Assembly: GCA_964367645.1 (NCBI GenBank)
Contig: CAYIYN010000034.1
Span: forward strand, 1 to 14,767
Source of the DNA: RGIG4097 sp964367645
GTDB taxonomy: Bacteria; Bacillota; Clostridia; Christensenellales; CAG-917
Direction: 5' to 3'
DNA length: 14,767 bases
Shown here: piece after piece, positions 1 to 7,349 of the stretch
How positions within the stretch are numbered: the first letter of the stretch is position 1
Layout of the letters: each line of letters opens with the position of its first letter
The notes under the pieces: generated by a model
What the model saw: the letters and a program-made list of their open reading frames with translations, nothing else
Databases searched by the model: none
What the model was told of the DNA's origin: nothing
Program-made: the position numbers and the translations under genes

Positions 1-349
1 GCCCCAATTTTTTTGCATTTGCGCCGGTTGAAATAATGACCGTTTTCGCTTCGATTTTGCGCCCGCTTCCGATTTCGGCGGATTTAACAAGAGTGTCAAG
101 CGATAGTTTGGTTATGTTGTCAAAAACAAATTCCACGCCGAAACTTTCCGCCTGTTGCTGCATATTAAAAGTGAGGGTAAAACCGTCGGTGTGGGCAACT
201 CCCGGATAGTTTTCTATCTCCGGAGTTATGGAAGCTTGACCGCCCACGCCTTTTTTTTCAATGAGGACTGTCCGTAGACCGCCTCTTGCTGCATAAATGC
301 CGGCTGTAAGTCCTGCAGGACCTCCGCCGAGAATCATAACATCGTACAT
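1..349 (-). CDS. trxB: Thioredoxin-reductase-like FAD/NAD(P)H flavoprotein, N-terminal part (cut by window edge)
   Basis: Reading the minus strand from the ATG at 349-347 gives 116 codons running off the window start. The N-terminus MYDVMILGGGPAGLTAGIYA is the FAD-binding beta-alpha-beta fold with the GxGxxG-type glycine motif at residues 8-13. It is followed by a VGGQ segment, an IENYPG segment, and a STGANAKKLG stretch near the cut; these are typical of the thioredoxin reductase family, which passes electrons from NADPH to thioredoxin in the cytoplasm. The redox-active CxxC and the NADPH domain would lie in the missing part, so a TrxR-like protein without the disulfide (for example ferredoxin-NADP reductase type) cannot be excluded. 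The minus-strand ribosome binding site GAGGAT lies a few bases upstream of the start. Confidence 0.85.
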   Translation of the reverse strand, partial: MYDVMILGGGPAGLTAGIYAARGGLRTVLIEKKGVGGQASITPEIENYPGVAHTDGFTLTFNMQQQAESFGVEFVFDNITKLSLDTLVKSAEIGSGRKIEAKTVIISTGANAKKLG

Positions 350-378
350 AGTTAATCCTCAATCGTTTGTTTGAAGAT

Positions 379-408
379 AGTATATCCGTATCGGTTGGGT
401 TAAGTCAA
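379..408 (-). promoter_or_regulatory. Sigma-A type promoter for the thioredoxin-reductase-like gene
   Basis: On the minus strand, TTGACT (408-403) and TATACT (384-379) are separated by 18 bases and lie about 30 bases before the start at 349. It stands back to back with the asnS promoter, with 25 bases between the two -35 boxes, so the two genes are divergently transcribed. Seen in sequence; activity is inferred. Confidence 0.65.
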
Positions 409-433
409 TCTTTTTGAGGTTGGCAAAAAACCC

Positions 434-462
434 TTTACAAATAGTAAATGTAAATTTATAAT
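434..462 (+). promoter_or_regulatory. Sigma-A type promoter for asnS
   Basis: TTTACA (434-439) and a perfect TATAAT (457-462) are 17 bases apart. The expected transcription start near 469 leaves a leader of about 20 bases carrying the ribosome binding site AGAGGA (473-478), which is 11 bases from the ATG. The leader is too short to hold a T-box riboswitch. Confidence 0.75.
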
Positions 463-489
463 AACAATTTATAGAGGAAACTTTTAGGC

Positions 490-1890
490 ATGGAAAACAT
501 CGACGTAATTGAAATTTTAACAAACGGCGCGGCGTACGAGGGTAAGCGCGTTTCGGTGGCAGGCTGGGCGCGTAGTGCGCGTGACAGCAAAACCATGGCG
601 TTTATCGCCCTTAACGACGGCACATCGCTAAGACATCTTCAACTTGTAATCGACAAATCAAAAGTGGATGCAGAAGATTTGAGCAAGTGCCTAAAAAACG
701 GTGTTTCACTTGTAGCCACAGGCATTTCTGTGCCGGCACTAAACGGAAGCGACCACGAACTTAACGTGGACAGTATTGAACTTTTGGGCGATTGCCCGTC
801 GGATTATCCGCTTCAAAAAAAATATCACAGCCTTGAATTTTTGCGCACCGTGCCGCATCTAAGGGTCAGAACAAACACTTTCAACGCGATGCTCAGAGTT
901 AGAAGCAAACTCAGTTTTGCCATACACCGTTTCTTCCAAGAAAACGGCTATATTTACGTTCATACACCGATTATCACAGGCAGTGACTGCGAAGGCGCAG
1001 GTGAAATTTTTCGCGTGACCACTAACGGATACGCCGAGGCAAAAACGGCAAAAGACGAAGCGGAATATATTGCAAACGACTTTTTCAGAAGAAAAGCGGG
1101 CCTTACCGTCAGCGGACAATTGGAAGGCGAAGTTGCGGCAATGGCAATGGGCAAGATTTATACCTTCGGGCCTACTTTCCGTGCCGAAAACAGCAACACG
1201 CCAAGACACGCGGCAGAATTTTGGCAGATAGAGCCTGAAGTGGCTTTTGCAAAACTTCCCGACATAATTTTAATCGCAGAAAAGATGATAAAATTCATCA
1301 TCAAAGCCGTCCTTGACGAGTGTGGCGATGAAATTGCTTTTTTTGAAAAGGCATTTGAAGCAGGTCTGAAAGACAAACTCCAACACGTTGTTGACAGCGA
1401 GTTTAAGATTTTGGACTACACCGACGCAATCGAAATATTGAAAAAAGCGCAGGACGAGGGGGTGGAATTTGCCTATCCCGTCGGCTGGGGGCTGGATTTG
1501 CAGTCCGAACACGAGCGTTTTATTACGGAAAAGATTTTCAACAAACCGGTGTTTGTGACCAACTATCCCAAAGTGATAAAGAGTTTCTATATGAAACAAA
1601 ATCCCGACGGAAAAACCGTTGCCGCAACCGATTTGCTTGTGCCGGGAGTTGGTGAAATCATAGGCTGCAGCGAGCGCGAAGCCGACTATGACAAACTCGT
1701 CGCGGCAATGACGGAAAGGGGTATGAATCTCAACGATTACACCGGCTATATGGATTTAAGAAAATACGGCGCAGTGCCGCACAGCGGATTCGGTCTGGGG
1801 CTTGAACGCATTATGATGTACGTTACCGGCATCACCAATATTCGCGATGTGCAGTTGTACGCAAGAACAACCGGCGATTTGATGGCGTAA
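490..1890 (+). CDS. asnS: Asparaginyl-tRNA synthetase
   Basis: Cytoplasmic class IIb synthetase that attaches asparagine to tRNA-Asn using ATP. The 466-residue product has the usual bacterial AsnRS length. It starts with an OB-fold anticodon-binding domain (about residues 15-100). The catalytic domain follows, with motif 2 (FRAENSNTPRHAAEFW, 230-245) and motif 3 (GFGLGLERI, 433-441). The TVSGQLEGE segment just before motif 2 is characteristic of AsnRS rather than AspRS. It has its own promoter and is followed after a 154-base leader by asnA, whose product makes the amino acid it uses, and then by aspS. The presence of AsnRS means Asn-tRNA can be made directly and does not require transamidation of Asp-tRNA-Asn. 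Identification is firm. Confidence 0.97.
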   Translation: MENIDVIEILTNGAAYEGKRVSVAGWARSARDSKTMAFIALNDGTSLRHLQLVIDKSKVDAEDLSKCLKNGVSLVATGISVPALNGSDHELNVDSIELLGDCPSDYPLQKKYHSLEFLRTVPHLRVRTNTFNAMLRVRSKLSFAIHRFFQENGYIYVHTPIITGSDCEGAGEIFRVTTNGYAEAKTAKDEAEYIANDFFRRKAGLTVSGQLEGEVAAMAMGKIYTFGPTFRAENSNTPRHAAEFWQIEPEVAFAKLPDIILIAEKMIKFIIKAVLDECGDEIAFFEKAFEAGLKDKLQHVVDSEFKILDYTDAIEILKKAQDEGVEFAYPVGWGLDLQSEHERFITEKIFNKPVFVTNYPKVIKSFYMKQNPDGKTVAATDLLVPGVGEIIGCSEREADYDKLVAAMTERGMNLNDYTGYMDLRKYGAVPHSGFGLGLERIMMYVTGITNIRDVQLYARTTGDLMA

Positions 1891-2044
1891 TTTTAAAAAA
1901 CAACGCAATAGAGAGTCGTTGTAAAAGCGGAAGCGTGTAATAGTCGTTTTGACGCTTCGCTAAAAGTGCAATGAGGATTTCAACTTCCCATTTGCAACGA
2001 AAGATAATTATTCTCGGAGGAGTCCGCAAGGCGGACATAACTAT
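1891..2044 (+). promoter_or_regulatory. Structured leader between asnS and asnA
   Basis: This gene-free 154-base stretch holds several possible helices. ACAACG (1900-1905) can pair with CGTTGT (1917-1922). AGCG/AAGCG (1926-1935, one bulged G) pairs with CGCTTCGCT (1953-1961). TGCAATG (1967-1973) pairs with CATTTGCA (1989-1996). A competing helix joins 1916-1925 to 1991-2000 over ten pairs, one of them a wobble, and is incompatible with the first and third hairpins. CTTCC (1984-1988) can also cover the GGAGG of asnA (2016-2020). None of the stems ends in a T-run, so I see no intrinsic terminator, and no convincing internal promoter or T-box consensus. Riboregulation of asnA is possible but inferred only from these pairings. 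Confidence 0.4.
2016..2036 (+). promoter_or_regulatory. asnA ribosome binding site with a hairpin between it and the start codon
   Basis: GGAGG at 2016-2020 is 24 bases from the ATG at 2045, too far for normal initiation. In between lies a perfect 6-bp hairpin, GTCCGC (2022-2027), loop AAG, GCGGAC (2031-2036). Folding it removes 15 bases and leaves an effective spacing of 9, which is optimal. No alternative start codon lies in frame closer to this site. Confidence 0.65.
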
Positions 2045-3055
2045 ATGTATAAATTAAAAATTCCTCAAGGCTACGAGCCAAAAATGTCAGTCAGAGAAAC
2101 CGAAAAGGCAATCAAATTTGTGAAGGATACTTTCCAACGCAATTTTATCAAAAATTTTGGTTTTGAGCGTGTTTCGGCTCCGCTTTTTGTAAAAGGAAAA
2201 ACCGGAGTTAACGACGATTTGAACGGATATGAACGTGCCGTTCGTTTTGACATAAAAGAACAGCCGGGCACAGAGGCGGAAATCGTACATTCTCTTGCAA
2301 AGTGGAAGAGAATGGCACTAAAAAAATACGGCTTCAGAGGCGGAGAAGGTCTGTATACGGACATGAATGCAATTCGCCGCGACGACTATTGCGACAATAT
2401 GCACTCCATTTACGTTGACCAGTGGGACTGGGAAATGGTGATAAGCCGCGAACAAAGAAACACAGAATTTTTGAAAAAAGTGGTAAGCCGCATAGTCGGT
2501 GCCATTTGCGACACTTTGGACGAAACCAAAAAGGCTTTTCCCGCAATAGACCTAAAACTAAAGCGCGAAGTGACCTTTATCACGACACAGGAACTGCTTG
2601 ACCGCTATCCCTCTATGAGCGCAAAAGAAAGAGAGAATGCTATCGTTAAAAAGTACGGCACCGTGTTTTTGATGAACATCGGCGGCGTGCTCACAAACGG
2701 CAAACCGCACGACGGCAGGGCTCCCGACTACGACGATTGGTCTTTAAACGGTGATATTTTGTTTTATGACGAGGTACTGGAAGAGTGCATCGAGATTTCC
2801 TCAATGGGAATCCGCGTGGATGAAAACAGCCTGGTAAAACAACTGGAAATTGCGGACGCGTCGGATAGGCTCGGACACGAATACCACAAGGGCATATTGA
2901 AAGGCGAACTTCCTTTAACAGTAGGCGGCGGGATAGGGCAGTCAAGGCTCTGCATGCTTCTCTTGCAAAAAGCGCATGTCGGCGAAGTTCAAGTGAGTTT
3001 GTGGCCCAACGATATGCGCGAAAAATGCGAAGCTGCCGACATAAATTTGCTTTGA
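2045..3055 (+). CDS. asnA: Aspartate-ammonia ligase (asparagine synthetase A)
   Basis: Makes asparagine from aspartate, ammonia and ATP via an aspartyl-adenylate intermediate, in the cytoplasm. The 336-residue product matches the AsnA family length (about 330) and carries its signature blocks: HSLAKWKR (82-89), YVDQWDWE (123-130), RAPDYDDW, LNGDI, SSMGIRVD and GGGIGQSRL (294-302). AsnA is a class II aminoacyl-tRNA-synthetase-fold enzyme, and the last block corresponds to synthetase motif 3. It uses ammonia rather than glutamine, unlike AsnB. It lies between asnS and aspS, so substrate (Asp) and product (Asn) are each handled by an adjacent synthetase gene. Translation probably depends on the hairpin-bridged ribosome binding site just upstream. 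Identification is firm. Confidence 0.97.
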   Translation: MYKLKIPQGYEPKMSVRETEKAIKFVKDTFQRNFIKNFGFERVSAPLFVKGKTGVNDDLNGYERAVRFDIKEQPGTEAEIVHSLAKWKRMALKKYGFRGGEGLYTDMNAIRRDDYCDNMHSIYVDQWDWEMVISREQRNTEFLKKVVSRIVGAICDTLDETKKAFPAIDLKLKREVTFITTQELLDRYPSMSAKERENAIVKKYGTVFLMNIGGVLTNGKPHDGRAPDYDDWSLNGDILFYDEVLEECIEISSMGIRVDENSLVKQLEIADASDRLGHEYHKGILKGELPLTVGGGIGQSRLCMLLLQKAHVGEVQVSLWPNDMREKCEAADINLL

Positions 3056-3072
3056 TTTGGAGTTGAAAGGAT

Positions 3073-4830
3073 ATGTATTTTAGAACTCACACTTGCGGGG
3101 AACTCCGCGAAAATAATGTCGGTGAAACAGTCAAACTCAGCGGTTGGCTGAGCAGCGTGCGCGATTTGGGCGCCGTTATTTTCTTCGTTTTGCGCGATTT
3201 TTACGGCTATACTCAAGTTGTCGTGGCTGATGAAAAACAAAAAGCGCAGCTAAGAGAAATTCCGCGCGAAAGCACAATCAGTGTAACAGGCAAAGTAATC
3301 TTGCGCAGTTCTCCCAATCCCGAAATGCCCACAGGTTTGATTGAAATCGAACCTGAAACCATTGAAATCCTCGGGCGTTGCTATGAGCAACTTCCCTTTG
3401 AAATTTCCACGTCCGCACTTTCAAGAGAGGACGCCAGACTCAAATACCGCTTTTTGGATTTGAGAAACCCCGAAGTCAAAGATAAAATCGTTTTCCGCGC
3501 AAAGATAGTAAGTTGGTTGCGCCGCAAGATGACGGATATGGGATTTTTGGAAATCACAACTCCGATTTTGACTTCAAGTTCACCCGAAGGGGCACGTGAT
3601 TTTATTGTGCCCAGCCGTCTGCACCCGGGAAAGTTTTACGCTCTGCCTCAGGCACCCCAACAGTATAAGCAACTATTGATGACGTCAGGCTTTGACCGCT
3701 ATTTTCAAATTGCGCCGTGTTTTCGTGACGAAGACGCGAGAGCCGATCGCAGTCCGGGCGAGTTTTATCAACTTGACACGGAGATGTGCTTTGCCACGCA
3801 GGAAGACGTTTTTGCCGTTATGGAAGAGGTGCTGACCGGTGTATTTAAGGAATTTTGTCCCAAGGGCTGGACCGTCGACGAAGGTCCTTACCGCCGTATC
3901 AAATACGCAGATGCGCTAAGAGATTACGGCACGGACAAACCGGATTTGAGAAATCCCCTCGTCATAAAAGACGTAACGGACATTTTGAGCGAAAAAGCGC
4001 CGTTCTTTGACAACAAAAAAACGATTAAAGCCGTTGCGGTTGAATCGTATAACGGCACCAGAAAACAGACCGACGCAATTATCGAAGCCGTGAAGAAGGA
4101 CGGCGCAAACAATATGTATTGGTTCAAGGTGGACGAAAACGGAGAACTCGCAGGCGGCATCGCCAAGTTTGCCGAAGGTTGCAAAAATGCTCTCACCGAA
4201 AAACTTAACCTCAAAAAGAATACGTTTGTCGGCATTGTTGCCGAAGACAAAAACGCTTGTAAGTCGGCGGGCTATATGCGTAACGAACTTGCAGTCAGTC
4301 AAAATCTTATCGAGCAAAAAGCGTATCGTTTTTGCTGGATAGTTGATTTTCCGATGTACGAATACGACGACGATAATAATCTCACTTTCTGCCACAATCC
4401 ATTCTCTATGCCGCAGGGCGGACTGGACGCGCTATTGAACAGCGATCCTCTCGATATTTTGGCATATCAATACGACAGCGTCGTAAACGGAGTGGAACTA
4501 AGTTCCGGTGCTGTCAGAAATCACGAACCCGCCATTATGGAAAAAGCGTTTGAAATTGTCGGATACGGCAAGGAAGTAATCGAGAAAAAATTCAGCGCGC
4601 TTTATAACGCGTTTAAATTCGGCGCACCTCCTCACGCGGGCATAGCCCCCGGAGTTGACCGCATAGTGATGCTGCTTGCAGGCGAAAGCAGCATAAGGGA
4701 AATTATCGTTTTCCCGATGGACCGTAACGCACGTGATATTTTGATGGGCGCGCCGTCGTCGGTGAGTGATGTGCAACTTAAAGACGTGCATATCAAATTG
4801 GACGTAAAGCCGTCCGAAATTGAAGACTAA
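3073..4830 (+). CDS. aspS: Aspartyl-tRNA synthetase, bacterial type with GAD domain
   Basis: Attaches aspartate to tRNA-Asp using ATP. The 585-residue product has the bacterial AspRS layout: N-terminal OB-fold (about 1-105), class II catalytic domain with motif 2 (FRDEDARADRSPGEF, 217-231), the bacterial GAD insertion (about 300-410), and motif 3 (GIAPGVDRI, 523-531). Leu32 in the SVRDLGAV segment aligns with E. coli Leu30; non-discriminating bacterial AspRS enzymes tend to have His there. The protein is therefore probably specific for tRNA-Asp, as expected in a cell with AsnRS. It starts 17 bases after asnA; GGAG (3059-3062) is 10 bases from the ATG. The C-terminus lacks an obvious terminator downstream, so transcription may continue. 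Confidence 0.97.
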   Translation: MYFRTHTCGELRENNVGETVKLSGWLSSVRDLGAVIFFVLRDFYGYTQVVVADEKQKAQLREIPRESTISVTGKVILRSSPNPEMPTGLIEIEPETIEILGRCYEQLPFEISTSALSREDARLKYRFLDLRNPEVKDKIVFRAKIVSWLRRKMTDMGFLEITTPILTSSSPEGARDFIVPSRLHPGKFYALPQAPQQYKQLLMTSGFDRYFQIAPCFRDEDARADRSPGEFYQLDTEMCFATQEDVFAVMEEVLTGVFKEFCPKGWTVDEGPYRRIKYADALRDYGTDKPDLRNPLVIKDVTDILSEKAPFFDNKKTIKAVAVESYNGTRKQTDAIIEAVKKDGANNMYWFKVDENGELAGGIAKFAEGCKNALTEKLNLKKNTFVGIVAEDKNACKSAGYMRNELAVSQNLIEQKAYRFCWIVDFPMYEYDDDNNLTFCHNPFSMPQGGLDALLNSDPLDILAYQYDSVVNGVELSSGAVRNHEPAIMEKAFEIVGYGKEVIEKKFSALYNAFKFGAPPHAGIAPGVDRIVMLLAGESSIREIIVFPMDRNARDILMGAPSSVSDVQLKDVHIKLDVKPSEIED

Positions 4831-4833
4831 TTA

Positions 4834-4847
4834 TTCGCTTAAGCGAA
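4834..4847. repeat. Perfect 14-bp palindrome after aspS
   Basis: TTCGCTTAAGCGAA begins 4 bases after the aspS stop. It is exactly self-complementary. As RNA it could form a 5-bp stem with a TTAA loop, but no T-run follows, so it is not a standard intrinsic terminator. It may be an RNA end-processing or protection hairpin, or a protein site. The rest of the 76-base gap to the next gene shows no clear promoter. Confidence 0.5.
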
Positions 4848-4906
4848 AGAACATAAAAAGCCGTGCGGATAACGTGTGGCAAAGACGCAAAAAACAGGAG
4901 TCAAAA

Positions 4907-6436
4907 ATGAACAAACACAAAATTATCGGCATTATCTCACTGATACTGGTTCTGGTGCTTTGCACTACGCTCTTTGTGGCATGCAACAAGTACAAGCAGG
5001 ACGCAGTAAGCGGCGGCGACGCCGATGCAACGGTAACTTCCAACGGAGGCTACTATGTCAAGCAGGGTGATTACGCCTATTTTATCAACGGATATGACTC
5101 GTCGGAAACAGTGGACAATACTTTCGGAACTCCGCTAAAAAACGGTATAATCCGCGCGGAACTAAACTCTGACGGCACCGTCAAAACCGACACGGTGAAA
5201 CTTGTCGTGCCCAAGCAGATTTACAATACGAGCGTAAACGGCGGATTTGCAGTATTTGGGAACTGGATATACTACGCCACACCCAACAACGAAGAAGACA
5301 AGAGCGGAAATCCCTCAACCACGCACACCGATTTTATGCGCACTTCGCTTGACGGCACGAAAACTCAACTTATCGCCACCATAAACACACGCGACAGCGA
5401 ATATTTATTCACACCTACACGCATTTTGTATATGGAGAGCGCAACTGCGACAACGGTAAATTATATCGATTTCAGCGGAATGGTGACCAACAAGAGCCTT
5501 GATAACGGCAAGGGCGCAACGACCGGCGTACTGATTGAAAACGCATCTAAAGTTCTGTGGAATTACGACGCTGCCTACACGCCCGGTCAAGGTACGGTCA
5601 TCAGCGACTATATAGTTTACACTGAAAGACTAACCGGCGACAACAGCTATGAATTTTATAACAACCTGTGCGCCATACGTTACGACGGAGGCGACAAAAA
5701 AATTCTCGCCACTTACGACACTTGGCTGACAGCGGAAGAAAAAGCCAACTATACGCAGTATTTTGCCACAAAAGTGTTCAATTTCACTTTGTTGAACGCA
5801 AAAGTCGAGAACGACGCATCGATGACGCTTTTCTACACAAAGTCGGTGTATTTAAACTCTGCCACAACAACTACCGGACTTTACAGCTGCACGTTTGACG
5901 TGACAAACGGATTTGATAAAAACAACGAAAAGCATTTGACAAATCTCGCGCCCACAACCGTAGTTCCTGTCAGCTATGCAGACGGCGCGCTTGTGGCAGG
6001 CAGCGACGGAAAGTTCTATCACGTTAAATACGACATAAATTCTGCGGAATTTTCTTCGGAATGGAACGGCAACGTTTATGACAAACTAGTGCTTGGCAGA
6101 AGTGCGACGATTATGTACGTCCGCGGCGGCACGGTGTTCTATTACGACAGCACAGGCGGCGTACTTTATGCGGTCAATCTCGTTGCCCAAACGGGAGATT
6201 ATCCCAATGAAACTCAAATTTTGACAGCGACATTCAAGACCGATTGGCTCCTGCCGGAATTTGACGGTGAAACGTTCTACTTCTTTAACACAGCGGATTA
6301 TAGCTACATTCACCGTTTTGATTTATCCGCATACGAAGGTACTGCGGTAAAAGGAACAACGGCGGTGTCGGTCATGACGCAGGCAGACAAAGACGCAAAA
6401 GCGGCGGCGGAAAAAGAGGCGGAAGCGGCGGCATAA
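4907..6436 (+). CDS. Lipoprotein with beta-propeller-like repeats (DUF5050-like), function unknown
   Basis: The chosen ATG at 4907 follows CAGGAG (4895-4900) at 6 bases; an upstream in-frame ATG at 4820 lies inside aspS, has no such site and would bury the signal. The 509-residue product begins MNKHKIIGIISLILVLVL and has a lipobox ending FVA-C26, so it should be exported and anchored by lipid on the outer face of the membrane. The -3 Phe is less usual than Leu. The mature part is rich in short aromatic strands recurring at intervals (YAYFING, NWIYYATP, TVFYYDS, TFYFFNT), like DUF5050-type propeller proteins of Clostridia. It ends in an Ala/Lys/Glu-rich tail. It sits between aspS and a dehydrogenase gene with no terminator seen on either side. 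I cannot assign a ligand. Confidence 0.8.
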   Translation: MNKHKIIGIISLILVLVLCTTLFVACNKYKQDAVSGGDADATVTSNGGYYVKQGDYAYFINGYDSSETVDNTFGTPLKNGIIRAELNSDGTVKTDTVKLVVPKQIYNTSVNGGFAVFGNWIYYATPNNEEDKSGNPSTTHTDFMRTSLDGTKTQLIATINTRDSEYLFTPTRILYMESATATTVNYIDFSGMVTNKSLDNGKGATTGVLIENASKVLWNYDAAYTPGQGTVISDYIVYTERLTGDNSYEFYNNLCAIRYDGGDKKILATYDTWLTAEEKANYTQYFATKVFNFTLLNAKVENDASMTLFYTKSVYLNSATTTTGLYSCTFDVTNGFDKNNEKHLTNLAPTTVVPVSYADGALVAGSDGKFYHVKYDINSAEFSSEWNGNVYDKLVLGRSATIMYVRGGTVFYYDSTGGVLYAVNLVAQTGDYPNETQILTATFKTDWLLPEFDGETFYFFNTADYSYIHRFDLSAYEGTAVKGTTAVSVMTQADKDAKAAAEKEAEAAA

Positions 6437-6479
6437 GCATAAAATAGGAAACGACCTATCAAGCGGAAAAAAGAGTAAT

Positions 6480-7196
6480 ATGACCAAAACCATTTTGATT
6501 ACCGGCGGCAGCCGCGGCATCGGCGCGGCGTTGGTGAGAAGAGCTTCGCAAGAATTCAACGTCGCTTTCACTTATTTCAAAAGTGAAGCGGCGGCACTTG
6601 CTCTTGAAAAAGAATGCGGTTTTGGTGTAAAGGCGTATAAATGTGACGTTTCGGATTCTGCGCAAGTCCAAAAATTGAAAGAAGAAGTTTTGGCGCGTTT
6701 TAAAAAGGTGGATTATCTGGTCAACAATGCCGGAATATCCTCTTCAAATTTAGTTACGGATATAAGCGATGAAGAATGGAAAAACACCCTCGCCGTCAAC
6801 GTTGACGGAGTGTTTTTCGTGTGTCGCGCTTTTTTACCGCAAATGATTTCCAGAAAATCGGGCAGTATAGTAAATGTGTCATCTATGTGGGGACAGGTCG
6901 GTTCTTGCCTTGAAACGCATTATTCGGCATCAAAAGGCGCGGTGAACGCGTTCACGCGCGCTCTTGCAAAAGAAGTCGGACCGTCAAATATTTCAGTCAA
7001 CGCAGTCGCTCCCGGAGCAATAGATACGGATATGATGGCGGGATACAGTGAAAAAGAAATTAATGCGCTAAAAGAGGAAATTCCTTTGGGCAGATTGGGC
7101 ACTCCCGACGAGATTGCGCAAGCGGTGCTGTTTTTGCTTGAAAATCCTTATATCAGCGGCCAGATATTGGGCGTTAACGGCGGTATTGTTGTTTAG
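6480..7196 (+). CDS. Short-chain dehydrogenase/reductase, FabG-like (3-oxoacyl-ACP reductase family)
   Basis: NAD(P)H-dependent oxidoreductase of the classical SDR family. The 238-residue product has the cofactor motif TGGSRGIG (8-15), the structural NNAG (82-85), and the full catalytic set Asn107, Ser135, Tyr148 and Lys152, with the usual 13- and 4-residue spacings. The Arg in TGGSRGIG and the C-terminal GQILGVNGGIVV resemble FabG, which reduces 3-oxoacyl-ACP in fatty acid synthesis. No other fatty acid genes are nearby, so the true substrate is uncertain. It begins 43 bases after the lipoprotein gene behind a modest site, AAGAG (6471-6475), and is probably cotranscribed with it. A new promoter begins 18 bases after its stop. 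Confidence 0.88.
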   Translation: MTKTILITGGSRGIGAALVRRASQEFNVAFTYFKSEAAALALEKECGFGVKAYKCDVSDSAQVQKLKEEVLARFKKVDYLVNNAGISSSNLVTDISDEEWKNTLAVNVDGVFFVCRAFLPQMISRKSGSIVNVSSMWGQVGSCLETHYSASKGAVNAFTRALAKEVGPSNISVNAVAPGAIDTDMMAGYSEKEINALKEEIPLGRLGTPDEIAQAVLFLLENPYISGQILGVNGGIVV

Positions 7197-7214
7197 AAAC
7201 AGCAAAAGTCGCGG

Positions 7215-7243
7215 TTGACACTTGAAATAAGGTGTATTATAAT
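7215..7243 (+). promoter_or_regulatory. Full-consensus sigma-A promoter for the large lipoprotein
   Basis: TTGACA (7215-7220), a 17-base spacer and TATAAT (7238-7243) match the consensus at every position. Transcription should start near 7250, giving an untranslated leader of about 100 bases before the ATG at 7350. Together with the strong AGGAGG site and terminator it predicts high expression of a single gene. Confidence 0.85.
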
Positions 7244-7349
7244 AACTTATGTATCAACCAAATTAGACGGACGGAGTCATGAACGATTTGACAGAAGTCC
7301 AAATAAATGGAAAAAACACATAAAAACTGTTTTTCATAGGAGGATAATT

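Noticed and set aside
350..489. T-box riboswitch upstream of asnS
   Set aside because: The promoter at 434-462 leaves only about 20 bases of leader, and no T-box sequence or antiterminator is present.
1971..2057. 28-codon ORF in the asnA leader overlapping the asnA start, as a leader peptide
   Set aside because: No ribosome binding site, essentially no Asn codons, and it runs through the asnA hairpin; nothing supports attenuation by this peptide.
4820..4906. Longer N-terminus for the propeller-like lipoprotein
   Set aside because: It would add a charged segment before the signal peptide, starts within aspS and lacks a good ribosome binding site; ATG 4907 is better.
6444..6459. Small hairpin ATAGG/CCTAT before the SDR gene as a terminator
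   Set aside because: Only 5 bp with no T-run; likely chance.
7279..7323. 14-residue ORF in the leader of the large lipoprotein
   Set aside because: GGAG lies only 2 bases from its ATG, and the peptide has no telling composition; an untranslated leader is simpler.
7215..7349. Longer N-terminus for the large lipoprotein
   Set aside because: The upstream start overlaps the -35 box of the gene's own promoter, and the signal peptide and AGGAGG define ATG 7350.
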